The position numbers and the translations under genes were made by a program. Positions 18,380-27,960 of a stretch of DNA of 48,915 nt are shown one piece after another; within the stretch, counting starts at the first letter, position 1; the number at the start of each line of letters is the position of its first letter. Origin of the DNA: Acidimicrobiaceae bacterium. GTDB taxonomy: Bacteria > Actinomycetota > Acidimicrobiia > Acidimicrobiales > Palsa-688. A model generated the notes under the pieces. The model searched no databases and was not told where the DNA came from. It saw only the letters and a list, made by a program, of their open reading frames with translations. The DNA is taken from contig JAUTXN010000131.1 in assembly GCA_030838045.1 (NCBI GenBank), forward strand, positions 1-48,915, given 5' to 3'.

Positions 18380-18730
18380 TCAGGCGTCGATGGCGGCTCG
18401 CAGGGCGGCGAGGCGTTGGCGGTCGATCGAGTACCACACCCATTTACCTCGCCGGTCGCCGTGCACCAGACCGGCCTCGCTGAGGATCTTGAGGTGGTGT
18501 GAGACGGTGGGTTGGCTCTTGCCCAGCGGAACCACGAAGTCGCATACGCATACTTCGCCGGCGGGCGCCGCGGCCAGGATGCTCAGCACCCGCAGGCGGA
18601 CCGGGTCGGCCAGGGCGGTGAACCCAGCCGCCAACTGAGCCGCCTCGGCGTTGTCGAGGGGGGCGGCGAGCACTGACGAGCAGCACGACTCGACCTCTGC
18701 AACGACGGTCACCGAACTTTTCGTGGCCAT
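18380..18730 (-). CDS. arsR: ArsR/SmtB-family arsenical-responsive repressor
   Basis: TALADPVRLRVLSILAAAPAGEVCVCDFVVPLGKSQPTVSHHLKILSEAGLV with a CVCD metal motif and N-terminal SCC; divergent from arsI. Confidence 0.9.
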   Translation of the reverse strand: MATKSSVTVVAEVESCCSSVLAAPLDNAEAAQLAAGFTALADPVRLRVLSILAAAPAGEVCVCDFVVPLGKSQPTVSHHLKILSEAGLVHGDRRGKWVWYSIDRQRLAALRAAIDA

Positions 18731-18760
18731 GCCTGGCGTCTCCTATTGACAACTATGAAT

Positions 18761-18797
18761 GTATCGACAATCATCAACGTATCGACGCTTGTTGATG
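18761..18797. promoter_or_regulatory. candidate ArsR operator: CATCAAC-N12-GTTGATG and direct GTATCGAC repeats
   Basis: CATCAAC 18772-18778, GTTGATG 18791-18797, GTATCGAC at 18761 and 18779 in the divergent intergenic region. Confidence 0.55.
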
Positions 18798-18813
18798 TTA
18801 CCGGAGGTTGAAT

Positions 18814-19287
18814 GTGTCTCGTGTCCAACTGGCTCTCAACGTGGCGGACATCGATGCCGCGGTGGATTTCTACTCCAAGTTGTTCGGCGCCGAACCGGCA
18901 AAGCGCCGTCCCGGATACGCCAACTTCGCCATTGCCGATCCGCCTCTCAAGTTGGTCCTGATCGAGAACCCGTCGGCCCGGGGCGAGGGCGTGTCGGGGG
19001 CGTTGAATCATCTCGGTGTCGAGGTCTCCTCCGCGGCAGACGTCCAGGCGGCGACCCGCCGTCTGGCCGGCCAGGGACTCGAGCCCGAGGTACAAGAGTC
19101 GACGACGTGTTGTTACGCGGTGCAGGACAAGGCATGGGTCAACGATCCCGACGGGGCGCCGTGGGAGGTCTACACCGTCCTGGCCGACGCCCCGGCCGAA
19201 ACGGGGCTCGGTTGCGGCACCGAGAGCTGCGCGGTGGAGCCGGTGACGGTGGGCGCGACGACCGCTGGCCCCGGTTCCTGCTGCTGA
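18814..19287 (+). CDS. arsI: ArsI/CadI-family VOC dioxygenase-fold heavy-metal resistance protein
   Basis: RVQLALNVADIDAAVDFYSKLFGAEPAKRRPGYANFAI...STTCCYAVQDKAWVNDPDGAPWEVYTVL; GGAGG then GTG 18814. Confidence 0.88.
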   Translation: MSRVQLALNVADIDAAVDFYSKLFGAEPAKRRPGYANFAIADPPLKLVLIENPSARGEGVSGALNHLGVEVSSAADVQAATRRLAGQGLEPEVQESTTCCYAVQDKAWVNDPDGAPWEVYTVLADAPAETGLGCGTESCAVEPVTVGATTAGPGSCC

Positions 19288-19297
19288 CTGCGCTCCC

Positions 19298-20062
19298 ATG
19301 GGAACTGGGTTGACAGTGAACGAAGTGGTGTTGTGGCGGCGCCTCGTCGCCGAGTTGCTGGGGAGCGCCTTCCTCGCCGCGGTGGTGGTCGGGTCGGGCA
19401 TCGCGGCCCAGCAACTCTCGCCCGGCAACGCCGGCTTGGAGTTGCTGGAAAACGCGGCCGCGACTGCGACCGGGTTGTACGCCATCATCTTGATGGTCGG
19501 TCCCGTGTCGGGGGCCCATTTCAACCCGGTGGTGTCCTTCGTCGACGCCGCTTTCGGCGGGGTCTCCTGGAAGACCGCGATCGCCTATGCGCCGGCCCAG
19601 GCCGCTGGCTGCGTCGGCGGGGCGGTGGTGGCCAACGTGATGTTCTCCACCCCGGTGGTGACCGTCTCCACCCACCACCGGGCCACGGGCGCCCACTTCG
19701 TGTCCGAGGTGGTTGCCACCGTCGGCCTGGTGCTGGTCATATTCGCATTGGCCCGCTCCGGTCGAGCGGCACGTGCCCCCGCTGCGGTCGGGGCCTATAT
19801 CGGCGCGGCCTACTTCTTCACCAGCTCGACCAGCTTCGCCAACCCCGCGATCACGATCGGGCGGATGTTCTCCAACACCTTCGCAGGCATCGCTCCGTCG
19901 TCCGCCCCGGCCTTCATTGCCGCCCAGATCGCCGGCGGCCTGGGCGCGTTCGCGTTGATAAAGATCCTCTACCCCGGCGTCACTCCGGCCGAAGCGGCCG
20001 ATGTCGTCGTGCCGCACCTGCGCGGTGACGACAGGACCAACGAGAAGAAGGACTCATCGTGA
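19298..20062 (+). CDS. MIP/aquaporin-family channel (AqpS-like context)
   Basis: GPVSGAHFNPVVSFVDAAFGG and FANPAITIGRMFSNTFAGI; located between arsI and arsC. Confidence 0.9.
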   Translation: MGTGLTVNEVVLWRRLVAELLGSAFLAAVVVGSGIAAQQLSPGNAGLELLENAAATATGLYAIILMVGPVSGAHFNPVVSFVDAAFGGVSWKTAIAYAPAQAAGCVGGAVVANVMFSTPVVTVSTHHRATGAHFVSEVVATVGLVLVIFALARSGRAARAPAAVGAYIGAAYFFTSSTSFANPAITIGRMFSNTFAGIAPSSAPAFIAAQIAGGLGAFALIKILYPGVTPAEAADVVVPHLRGDDRTNEKKDSS

Positions 20063-20472
20063 ACGACCGGCCGATCGTGTTGTTCTTGTGCATCCACAAC
20101 TCGGGCCGCAGCGCCGCCGCCCGGGTATTGCTCGACCACTACGCCGGGCGCCGGGTCGAGGTTCTTTCGGCCGGGTCCGACCCGGGCGGTCAGATCAACC
20201 CCGCGGTCGCCCAGATCCTCACCGAGGGAGCCCTCGACGCGTCGAAGGAGTTCCCCAAGCCGCTCAGCGACGAAGTGGGCCGGGCCGCCGACGTCATCGT
20301 GACCATGGGCTGCGGCGACGCCTGCCCGGTATATCCCGGCAAGCATTACCTCGACTGGCGGCTCACCGACCCCGCCGGCCTTCCCGTCGAGGCGGTCCGA
20401 CCGATCGTCGACGACATCGACCGGCGCGTCCAAACCCTGCTCGCCCAACTCGTCCCCGCCACCACTATTTGA
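20059..20472 (+). CDS. arsC: arsenate reductase, LMW-phosphatase type
   Basis: VLFLCIHNSGRSAAARVLLDHYAG; MGCGDACPVYPGKHYLDW. Confidence 0.93.
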   Translation: MNDRPIVLFLCIHNSGRSAAARVLLDHYAGRRVEVLSAGSDPGGQINPAVAQILTEGALDASKEFPKPLSDEVGRAADVIVTMGCGDACPVYPGKHYLDWRLTDPAGLPVEAVRPIVDDIDRRVQTLLAQLVPATTI

Positions 20473-21139
20473 AGGTATGCAAAGAGTGCTGCAGGTGGAC
20501 GATCCCGGCCTGGTCGACCAGTGCCCGCAGGGTCGTCTGGCGGGTGGCGATCAGGCACGCGGCTCCTTGCCGGGTCGCCTGCCTGAGCAGCCAGGCGATG
20601 ACACCGGCGTTGCGCTCGTCCTGATGGGCGGTGGGTTCGTCGGCCAGGATGACCGCCGGATGGGTGGAAAGGGCCCGGGCGACCATCACCCGCTGCTGCT
20701 CGCCCACCGAGATCTGGTCGACGGTGCGATCGAGGAGCGGCGTCAGGCCCAACTCCTCCAGCACCTGCGCCAACTCGCCCGCCATCGGGGGCAACCTGTC
20801 CGTGGTCCGTGACGCCTGGAGCGCCCGAAGCGGCAGGGTGATGTTCTCGGCGACGGTGAGCTCGTCGAGCAGGGCGACGGTCTGGGGGATGACCGCCAGC
20901 TCGGACCACGAGGGCGGCGCGGCCGAGGCGCCGGGCCAGGCGATGACGCCCCGGTCAGGCTGTTCCCAACCGGCCAGCAGATGGACGATGGTCGTCTTCC
21001 CGCTGGCGGATGGGCCGTGGAGTGCGACTAGCTCACCTGGCTCGAGGGTCAGGTCGAACCCTTCGACCGGGGTGATGACACCACCCGAGGTCCGGTACTC
21101 CTTGCAGACACCGCGGGCCATGAGCGCGATTGCGGTCAC
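20465..21139 (-). CDS. ABC transporter ATP-binding protein
   Basis: Walker A GPSASGKTT, signature ISVGEQQRV, Walker B VILADEPTA; GTG start overlaps the upstream stop. Confidence 0.9.
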   Translation of the reverse strand: MTAIALMARGVCKEYRTSGGVITPVEGFDLTLEPGELVALHGPSASGKTTIVHLLAGWEQPDRGVIAWPGASAAPPSWSELAVIPQTVALLDELTVAENITLPLRALQASRTTDRLPPMAGELAQVLEELGLTPLLDRTVDQISVGEQQRVMVARALSTHPAVILADEPTAHQDERNAGVIAWLLRQATRQGAACLIATRQTTLRALVDQAGIVHLQHSLHTFK

Positions 21140-21969
21140 GGTTGCTGCAGGGTGATCACATCGCCTTCGACGACGACCTCGGCCACCCGGCCTGGGAGCT
21201 GGCGCAGGGCCTCGTCGGGCAACTGGATGCGGCCTGCGGGATCCACCATCACCCGCAGCGGCCCCCGGCCCGACTTGACCGCAGCCAGGACGCCTCGGCG
21301 AATGACCAGGACCTGATCGGACCGATCGGTCACCACCGGGTCGTGCGACGACACGACGAAGGTCCGCCCGGCCTTCGTCAGGCGGACGATGCTGTCGGCC
21401 AAGGCGGCGGCACCGGCGGGGTCGAGGTCGGCGGTGGGCTCGTCGGCGATGATCAGGTCCGGGTCGCCGGCCACCGCGATGGCGACTGCCAGGCGCTGCT
21501 GCTCGCCGTCGGACAGCTCGTCCGGCCGCTTCTTGGGCGCGCCGGACAGGGCCACGGACGCGAGGAGCTGCTCCGCGTCGAGGACCGTGGCCGATTCCCG
21601 CATCTGCCACGCCAGGCGGAGGTGGGCGGCCGCGGTCAGGTAGTCGATGAGGTTGTCCGGCGGCCGCTGGAAGACATAACCGATACGACGGGCCACCAAC
21701 CGGCGCCGGGCGCGTGCCGTCAGGCGCGAGGTTGGCTGGCCAGCGATGGTGACCTGGCCGGCGCTCGGGGCTTCCAGGCACGCCAGGAGGCGCAGAAGGG
21801 TCGACTTGCCTGCACCCGATGCGCCTACGATCGAAGTGAGGGTCCCCTTCGGGAAAGTGGCGTGGATTCCCCGGAGCACCGTGACCCCGCCCTGGTCGGA
21901 GGGGTAGATCTGAACCAGGTCACGGCAGTCGGCCGCGACGCCGGAAGCCTCTCGTCTGTCAGCGGGCAT
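21136..21969 (-). CDS. ABC transporter ATP-binding protein
   Basis: Walker A GASGAGKST, signature LSDGEQQRL, Walker B LIIADEPTA; start MPADRREASG overlaps the upstream permease stop. Confidence 0.92.
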   Translation of the reverse strand: MPADRREASGVAADCRDLVQIYPSDQGGVTVLRGIHATFPKGTLTSIVGASGAGKSTLLRLLACLEAPSAGQVTIAGQPTSRLTARARRRLVARRIGYVFQRPPDNLIDYLTAAAHLRLAWQMRESATVLDAEQLLASVALSGAPKKRPDELSDGEQQRLAVAIAVAGDPDLIIADEPTADLDPAGAAALADSIVRLTKAGRTFVVSSHDPVVTDRSDQVLVIRRGVLAAVKSGRGPLRVMVDPAGRIQLPDEALRQLPGRVAEVVVEGDVITLQQP

Positions 21970-24640
21970 CGCGCAGCAGTTCGGGAAGCGGTCGGGCGCT
22001 CGAGGACCGTTCGAGGATGGCGGTGAGGACGATGCCCGAGACCGCGGCGCCGGCCACGCACCAGACGGCCGTGATGGCGTCGAAGCGGAACAACGGGTTC
22101 GGAGGGCTGTTCGGAAGGGGGTCCAACCGGGAGAAGACGAGCGCCACGGCCAGCCAGGCCAGGCCCACACCGACGACGAGGCCGCCGGTCAGCAGGGCGG
22201 CCACTTCGGCCAGTGTCGCCTGGTGGGCAGTGCGCGCCTTGACTCCGAGCCGGAGGGCGAGTGCCGTCCCGAGGCGTCGGCGCCGGGCATTGGCCGCGAA
22301 GTACAGGCCGACGCCGCACAACGTCACCGCTCCCGCCGCCAGGCCGATCACCTGAAGGTAGTCGAGGGCCCACAGCTGGGGTTCGAGGGCGCTGCCCGCG
22401 GCGACGTCGCTGGCTCGGCTGGCCGCGAAGATCGGCACGCCCGCGTGTTTCAGCCGTCCGGTGAGCCCCAGGTCGGTGCTGTTGACCCAGATCTGGGGCG
22501 CCTCGGTGACCCCGATCCGGGTCAATGCGGCCCGGTTGACCACCAGCAGGTCACGACTGGTCTGCTGGCCTGGGAAGGCCTTGGCCCGTCCCACCACTCG
22601 GGCAGGAAGGAAAAGTGTGCCCTTGTCGCCCGGCAGCGCGATCGTGAGCCGGTCGGGGAGCGACCGCCCTACCGCGATCACCGGAACCGGTCCAGTGTCC
22701 GGGTGGTCGGAGAGGCGGCGCAGCAGGTTGGGCAGGGACGCACCGGCGAAGCTCGACTCCCAGAACGCCGCCCGGGCGAAGGTAGCCGGTTCCACGCCGA
22801 GCACGACCGATGCGGGATGGCCCGCGGTGGTGGCGCCCTCGGCCGTGACGGTCACGAGGGTGGAATGGGCCGCAGCCGGATCGGCGGGAGGAACGGGTAC
22901 GGGCACCTGCAGGTTGAAGACCTGGGCGGCGCCCGGCGCCAGCGTCGTCTTGGCCCCGACCGTCGCCCGAAGGGAGGCCGCGAGCGAGGCGCCGAACATG
23001 ACGATGCCGATCGACACTGCCGTCGCGGTCACCATGGGGGCCGCCCGCCACCGGCCCGCCTCGAGTCGCCGGGCCGCCAACCAACCGGACGTGGGCAGAT
23101 GCCGGGCGGCCACGCTGAGCAGCCGCCGCGAGAGCGCCACCCGCGCGATCAGGCCGGCCGTGCCGGCCAGCATAAGGACCGGGAAGAGGAGCACCAGGCC
23201 GTCGACGCGCTGGACGGGTCCCGAAGATACGACGGCCCCACCGCGAGTTCGCAACTCGTAATACGCGGCCGCGGCCAGCGCGAGCACGATCAACTCCCAG
23301 AGGGGTAGGCGCTCTTTTTCCCCGAGAACACCCGAACGGACGTTGAGGTTGCGCACCCGTGTGGCCACCACGACGGCCCCGACGGCCAGGCCCAGGAGGG
23401 CGGCGACGAGGGCGGAGACGCTCGCAACGAGCACCGCACGGGGTTCGGCCATCGCACTCGGCCCGAACCAACGCACCGTCGTTACTGCCACCGCCAGGCC
23501 GGCGGCGGCTCCGGCCAGCGTCGGCACCGACAGCTCGAGCATCGCCTTGGCCGCCAACGCCCCCGGCGAGGCGCCTCGGATGGCGAGGACGCGGAGCTCG
23601 ACCCGGCGGCGCTCCAGCCATGTCCCGCTGGCGGCGATGATCACCAGTACCGCCACTGCGACGCTCGCCAGGCTCACCGGCCCGACCGCCGAGGCGACTG
23701 CCGCCTCGGTCTCTTGGGCGTGCTGGATGCTGGCGGGCAGGTCGAGGTGGGCCACGCCCTCGCCGACCGCCTTGGCGAGGCGGGAGTTCGGATCCTGGCT
23801 GGACGCGGAGACCGACCCGAGGTGGGCCTGGACGGCCCGGGCCGCGGACATTGTCCAGTTTCGGGCGTCGGGCGGGAACTCCCACCAGGCGGTGACACTG
23901 CTCTTCTCGGTCTGCTGCAACACCTCCATCAGCTGCGGCTGGTCGAGGACGGCCACGGGCGGGGTGGTCGCGTTGCCGAAGACCTCGATCTGGGGCTGCA
24001 GGGAGCACCAGAACTGGTCACGCTCGAGCAGCAGGTCCCGGAAGATGCCGTGGACCGCGATCGGCACCACAGCGGCGCCCACCCGCAGATCCAGCAGGCT
24101 CCCGGCGACCGCGTGGAGCCGGGCCGCGGTCGTGTCGGGCAGCCAGATGCCGGGGGAGGCGACGGCGCTGAGGATGTGAATGTGCTGCGCCGCCCCTCGC
24201 CGGGCGACCAGGGCGATTTGCTGAGGAGGTTCGGTGTTGCCCGCGATCGAGGCCTCGGCGTTGCCCCCGAAGACAGTCGTTACCTCGGTGCCGAGGTGGG
24301 GAGTTCCTCGGACCGCTCCCACCAGGGTCGACTCGGCTGCGCCGAGATCGATGGCGGACGCGGCGCCGGAGGCCGGAGCGATGGGCGGCGACGCCCCGAC
24401 CGCGGGCACCGCGGCTTGGCGGACCACCCGCAGGCCGACGTCATAAGGGCAGCCCTTAGCCAGGTCCTGGCGGAGGGCTCCGCTCGCGGCCGACGAGACG
24501 AAGACCGGGCGGGATCCGGCCGCCAAACCCAGCACCACGCCCGCCACCCCGACACCGACGAACAGCGCCGGGGACCGGAAGGCCAGCAGTGGGGCCCGCA
24601 ACCACGGGGACCATCGGAGGAACCGCAGCCGCTCCATCAC
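21959..24640 (-). CDS. FtsX-like permease (large ABC transporter permease)
   Basis: 893 aa with multiple hydrophobic segments and a large periplasmic-type region; coupled to two ATPases. Confidence 0.85.
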   Translation of the reverse strand: MMERLRFLRWSPWLRAPLLAFRSPALFVGVGVAGVVLGLAAGSRPVFVSSAASGALRQDLAKGCPYDVGLRVVRQAAVPAVGASPPIAPASGAASAIDLGAAESTLVGAVRGTPHLGTEVTTVFGGNAEASIAGNTEPPQQIALVARRGAAQHIHILSAVASPGIWLPDTTAARLHAVAGSLLDLRVGAAVVPIAVHGIFRDLLLERDQFWCSLQPQIEVFGNATTPPVAVLDQPQLMEVLQQTEKSSVTAWWEFPPDARNWTMSAARAVQAHLGSVSASSQDPNSRLAKAVGEGVAHLDLPASIQHAQETEAAVASAVGPVSLASVAVAVLVIIAASGTWLERRRVELRVLAIRGASPGALAAKAMLELSVPTLAGAAAGLAVAVTTVRWFGPSAMAEPRAVLVASVSALVAALLGLAVGAVVVATRVRNLNVRSGVLGEKERLPLWELIVLALAAAAYYELRTRGGAVVSSGPVQRVDGLVLLFPVLMLAGTAGLIARVALSRRLLSVAARHLPTSGWLAARRLEAGRWRAAPMVTATAVSIGIVMFGASLAASLRATVGAKTTLAPGAAQVFNLQVPVPVPPADPAAAHSTLVTVTAEGATTAGHPASVVLGVEPATFARAAFWESSFAGASLPNLLRRLSDHPDTGPVPVIAVGRSLPDRLTIALPGDKGTLFLPARVVGRAKAFPGQQTSRDLLVVNRAALTRIGVTEAPQIWVNSTDLGLTGRLKHAGVPIFAASRASDVAAGSALEPQLWALDYLQVIGLAAGAVTLCGVGLYFAANARRRRLGTALALRLGVKARTAHQATLAEVAALLTGGLVVGVGLAWLAVALVFSRLDPLPNSPPNPLFRFDAITAVWCVAGAAVSGIVLTAILERSSSARPLPELLRDAR

Positions 24641-24674
24641 CGGCCCATCTTGGCGTGGCTACCCGGCGGGGACC

Positions 24675-24722
24675 AGCGCACGCCAACGGCCGCCCGCTAG
24701 CGCAGGCCAACGGCCGCTCGCT
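24675..24722. repeat. 24-bp imperfect tandem repeat x2
   Basis: AGCGCACGCCAACGGCCGCCCGCT / AGCGCAGGCCAACGGCCGCTCGCT. Confidence 0.8.
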
Positions 24723-24787
24723 CGCGGGGGCCGACGCGTCAGCTGCATTCGCGTCGCCCCCGCTCGCCTCGAAATCGAGGGCTCTCG

Positions 24788-25378
24788 TCAGGAGGTGGGC
24801 AGTGTGACGTCGAATTCGACGTCTACGGAGTCCTTGACCTTGAGCGCGCCCATCATCGCGGAAAACGGCTTGATGCCGTACTGCGATTGGACGATCGTCG
24901 TCCTGCCTGCGGCGTGGCCGTCGTCACCGACGGTTAGGTCCAAGGTGACAGGTCTCGCCGTGCCGGAAATGGTCAGGTTTCCCTTGAGGGAGATACGGGG
25001 CGCCGTCCCCGAAACCTCGGTGCTCTCGAAGCTGATATCCGAGTTGCCGAGTGTCTTGGTGATGTTCTTGGCGATGTCCGCCCGATCCTTGTCGCTCAGC
25101 GGCTTGGCGCCGCCTTCGGCGTTGACGATTTCGAGCGAACTGGGATCGATGGTCACCTGGACGCTCGAGGCGGAGGGATCATCGGTGTCGACCGTGATCT
25201 TGCCGCTCCAATCGGAGGCTTCGAACGTGAGGTCGTGGCCCATTTTGGCGGCCATGCCTTCCTTGTAGACCTTGACCGTCAGCGTGCCGTTCTCGGGCTC
25301 GATGCTATGTGTTCCGCTTGCGAATGTCATGTGGTTACCCGGGGAGTCATGTCCGTAAAAGCGGACCTGCTTCCCCAT
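24788..25378 (-). CDS. YceI-family protein
   Basis: FASGTHSIEPENGTLTVKVYKEGMAAKMGHDLTFEASDW...LTISGTARPVTLDLTVG. Confidence 0.9.
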   Translation of the reverse strand: MGKQVRFYGHDSPGNHMTFASGTHSIEPENGTLTVKVYKEGMAAKMGHDLTFEASDWSGKITVDTDDPSASSVQVTIDPSSLEIVNAEGGAKPLSDKDRADIAKNITKTLGNSDISFESTEVSGTAPRISLKGNLTISGTARPVTLDLTVGDDGHAAGRTTIVQSQYGIKPFSAMMGALKVKDSVDVEFDVTLPTS

Positions 25379-25688
25379 TATCCTTTCAATCGGTGAATTG
25401 GATTGTCGCGATACTCGGATCCCGTCGTCATGCGATGGCGCCGATGCCGAATGTGGCCCATCGGGTCAGGGTCCACCACGCTCAAAGCACTGCGTCGGCA
25501 ATGCCACTCGGAGAGCCAGTTCCCGCCTGGGCGGAACTGGCAGTTTCATCCTCAGCGTCCGACAGCTATGAGCACTTATGGTACTGGGTGAAGATTACTC
25601 CTATTGCGGCTGAACCTCAAATCGAGCGTTTGCTCGGCGTGAATATCGAAAATCACAAGACAACGATTCGCACGCGGTCCTCGGCGTC

Positions 25689-26078
25689 TTACGCCGTAGG
25701 CGGAACGTCTTCGCCCCGCTCGATCAGACCTGTCAGCCCGAACATGTCCAGCACCCGGGCGGCCAGTTTCGACGGCGATCGCAGTGTGAGCTTGCGCCCG
25801 CGGCGATCCAGCAACGTCTGACATTCCGCAAGGACGCGGGCAGTGGCGCTGTCGAGGAATTGCGCCTGTGCGAGGTCGATGACGACGTCGGCATCACCTG
25901 AGGCGATAACCCGGGACAACGTGTCAGAAAGGGCATAACGGCTCGAAAGGTCCGCTTCGCCGAGTAGGACGACGAGAATGTCATTGCCCTCGGTTCGCTC
26001 GGGCGAGATCGTGAGCGCGGGCCGCAGGTTTTGCGCGCCATGCGGTGATGGCCGAACCATGCTGTAACGCATTGGCAA
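25689..26078 (-). CDS. STAS-domain anti-sigma-factor antagonist-like protein
   Basis: ILVVLLGEADLSSRYALSDTLSRVI...DVVIDLAQAQFLDSATARVLAE. Confidence 0.88.
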   Translation of the reverse strand: MPMRYSMVRPSPHGAQNLRPALTISPERTEGNDILVVLLGEADLSSRYALSDTLSRVIASGDADVVIDLAQAQFLDSATARVLAECQTLLDRRGRKLTLRSPSKLAARVLDMFGLTGLIERGEDVPPTA

Positions 26079-26349
26079 GCTCCCTGGTCGGTAACCGCGT
26101 TTCCTGCGCTACCAAGGACCGGAGCAACGCTCCCGAGGGGTGCCGGAGTCAGCCGGCAACGCCCAACACGGTGCGGGTGCACATTCCGTGTCGACTCCTA
26201 CGGTACACCTCATCGATCCCCGCATATTCGGCCGTTGACAGCCGGAAGAATTAGGAGCACTCTGCAGCGTAAGGCAATCGTCCTGCAGGACGATGGCCGC
26301 CTGTCCCGGACCCCGGCAGCGTCAGCGATCCACGACGTGGTCAGCGAGG

Positions 26350-26658
26350 ATGGGGTTTGTGACGATAGGCCAGCGACGACCCGTAAGCGTCGACACGACG
26401 TGGCGGAACCACGCCGGGTGCAAGCTCGCAGACGTGGACTTGTTCTTTCCTGCCGGAGCGGGCGGTGTCTCGTTGAACGACATCCAAGCCGCGAAGGCCG
26501 TGTGCCAACGCTGCCAGGTCCAAGATGCCTGCCTGCAGTTCGCGTTGGAGACCAATCAGCAAGACGGCATCTGGGGCGGCACCACCGAGGCCGAACGACG
26601 CCGGGTTCGCCGAGCGTGGCTCGCCGATCTCCGCCGCCAGGCCCAGGCGAGCGGTTGA
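26350..26658 (+). CDS. WhiB-family Fe-S transcriptional regulator
   Basis: Four Cys: GCKLADVDLFFP, AVCQRCQVQDACLQFAL, plus GIWGGTTEAERRRVRR. ATG 26350 preferred over 26293. Confidence 0.92.
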   Translation: MGFVTIGQRRPVSVDTTWRNHAGCKLADVDLFFPAGAGGVSLNDIQAAKAVCQRCQVQDACLQFALETNQQDGIWGGTTEAERRRVRRAWLADLRRQAQASG

Positions 26659-26770
26659 GCTGATGGAGTTGTTCCCGTGCCGCCCGCCACCCGCAGGCTG
26701 GCGCGGTGCCGCCGACCCCGCCCCGCCGCCCTGGGCTGGGGTCGGCGGCCGCTTCAAAAGCAGCGTCGAA

Positions 26771-26890
26771 GGTTCAGCGCCGATCGCCCTGGCGGCGCTC
26801 GCCCTGGCGGCGCTCGTTCAGGCGCCGATCGTTCAGGCGCTGATCGTTCAGGCGTCGATCGTTCAGGCGCCGATCGCCTTGGCGGCGCTG
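26771..26890. repeat. 15-bp tandem-repeat tract (units GTTCAGGCGCCGATC and GCCCTGGCGGCGCTC) spanning the 3' end of the GDT1 gene
   Basis: GTTCAGGCGCCGATC-type units at 26816, 26831, 26846, 26861; GCC(C/T)TGGCGGCGCT-type units at 26786, 26801, 26876. Confidence 0.92.
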
Positions 26891-27444
26891 AACCCAGCCA
26901 GGATCAGCAACACGAATGCGGTGGCGATGCGAGCCTTCCTGACCGAGACCAGGCGAAGCAGGCCCTGGCCGCCGACCACCGCCAGCCCGGCCACGGTCCA
27001 CAGCGCCAGCGTCGCGGCCACGCCGACGCTCCATGGTGAGTGGTAGCGCGCCGCCAGGTTGGCCGTCAGGACCTGGGTCAGGTCACCCCACTCGGCGATG
27101 AAGATGACGGCGAAGGTGGTGGCGAACGTGGCCGCCGACGTCTTCGCCTCGGCATCACCCGGCTCCTCCTCGACCTGGTTGCGGATGAGGAAGGCGTAGA
27201 CGGCCCCCGCTGCGAAGAGCACCGCGACCAGTCCGTCGACCACCCGATGGGGGAGGATGTTGAACAGCGCCACCCCGATGGACACCGCGATCGCGACGTG
27301 CACCGCGAACGCCGCCGCCGCTCCGGCCCACACCGCCAGCGGCCGGCCCCGCGACGCCAGGATGAGCGATGCGAACATGGACTTGTCGGGCAGTTCCCCG
27401 AGGAAGATCAAGGGGAAGACGGCGGCAAAGACTGCCAGGTTCAC
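26863..27444 (-). CDS. TMEM165/GDT1 (UPF0016) family transporter
   Basis: Paired motifs GELPDKSMFASLIL and AEWGDLTQVLTANLA. Confidence 0.92.
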   Translation of the reverse strand: MNLAVFAAVFPLIFLGELPDKSMFASLILASRGRPLAVWAGAAAAFAVHVAIAVSIGVALFNILPHRVVDGLVAVLFAAGAVYAFLIRNQVEEEPGDAEAKTSAATFATTFAVIFIAEWGDLTQVLTANLAARYHSPWSVGVAATLALWTVAGLAVVGGQGLLRLVSVRKARIATAFVLLILAGFSAAKAIGA

Positions 27445-27472
27445 CTGCTCCTCGTACGCCTTTCCCGACCGA

Positions 27473-27928
27473 TCAGGCGCCGGCTCGGGCCTTCAGGGCG
27501 CCGAGCGCCTTGTCGGCATGTACCGACATGCGGACCTCGCTCTTGACGACGTCGAGGACCCGGCTGTCCTTGCCGATGACAAAGGTGGATCGCTTGGTCG
27601 GCAAGGGACCGGAGCGGTGGACACCGAAGATCTTGGCCACCGTATTGTCCGAGTCGGAGAGGAGCGGGTAATCGAAGGCGTGCTTGTCGGCGAACTGCTT
27701 CTGTTTGCCGACCGTGTCATGGCTGATGCCGACGCGCTGGGCACCGATCGCCTCGAACTCCGACTTCAGGTCACGGAAGTGGCAGCTCTCGATGGTGCAA
27801 CCCGCCGTCATGGCGCCCGGGTAGAAGAACAGCACGACCGGCCCGTCGCTCAGGTAACCGCTCAACCGCTGCGGCGTACCTTCCTGATCGAGCAGCTCGA
27901 AGTCGGGGACCGTTTCGCCAATGTGCAC
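27473..27928 (-). CDS. peroxiredoxin (AhpC/TSA, BCP-like)
   Basis: VPDFELLDQEG...VVLFFYPGAMTAGCTIESCHFRDLKSEFEAIGAQRVGIS; GTG start 27928 or 27946. Confidence 0.9.
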   Translation of the reverse strand: MHIGETVPDFELLDQEGTPQRLSGYLSDGPVVLFFYPGAMTAGCTIESCHFRDLKSEFEAIGAQRVGISHDTVGKQKQFADKHAFDYPLLSDSDNTVAKIFGVHRSGPLPTKRSTFVIGKDSRVLDVVKSEVRMSVHADKALGALKARAGA

Positions 27929-27960
27929 GGCGGCGATGGTAGGCACGCCCCCGCCGCTAC

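Noticed and set aside
21140-21781. N-terminal half of minus ORF 20465-21781
   Set aside because: Out-of-frame read-through of the upstream ATPase gene; the real start is GTG 21139.
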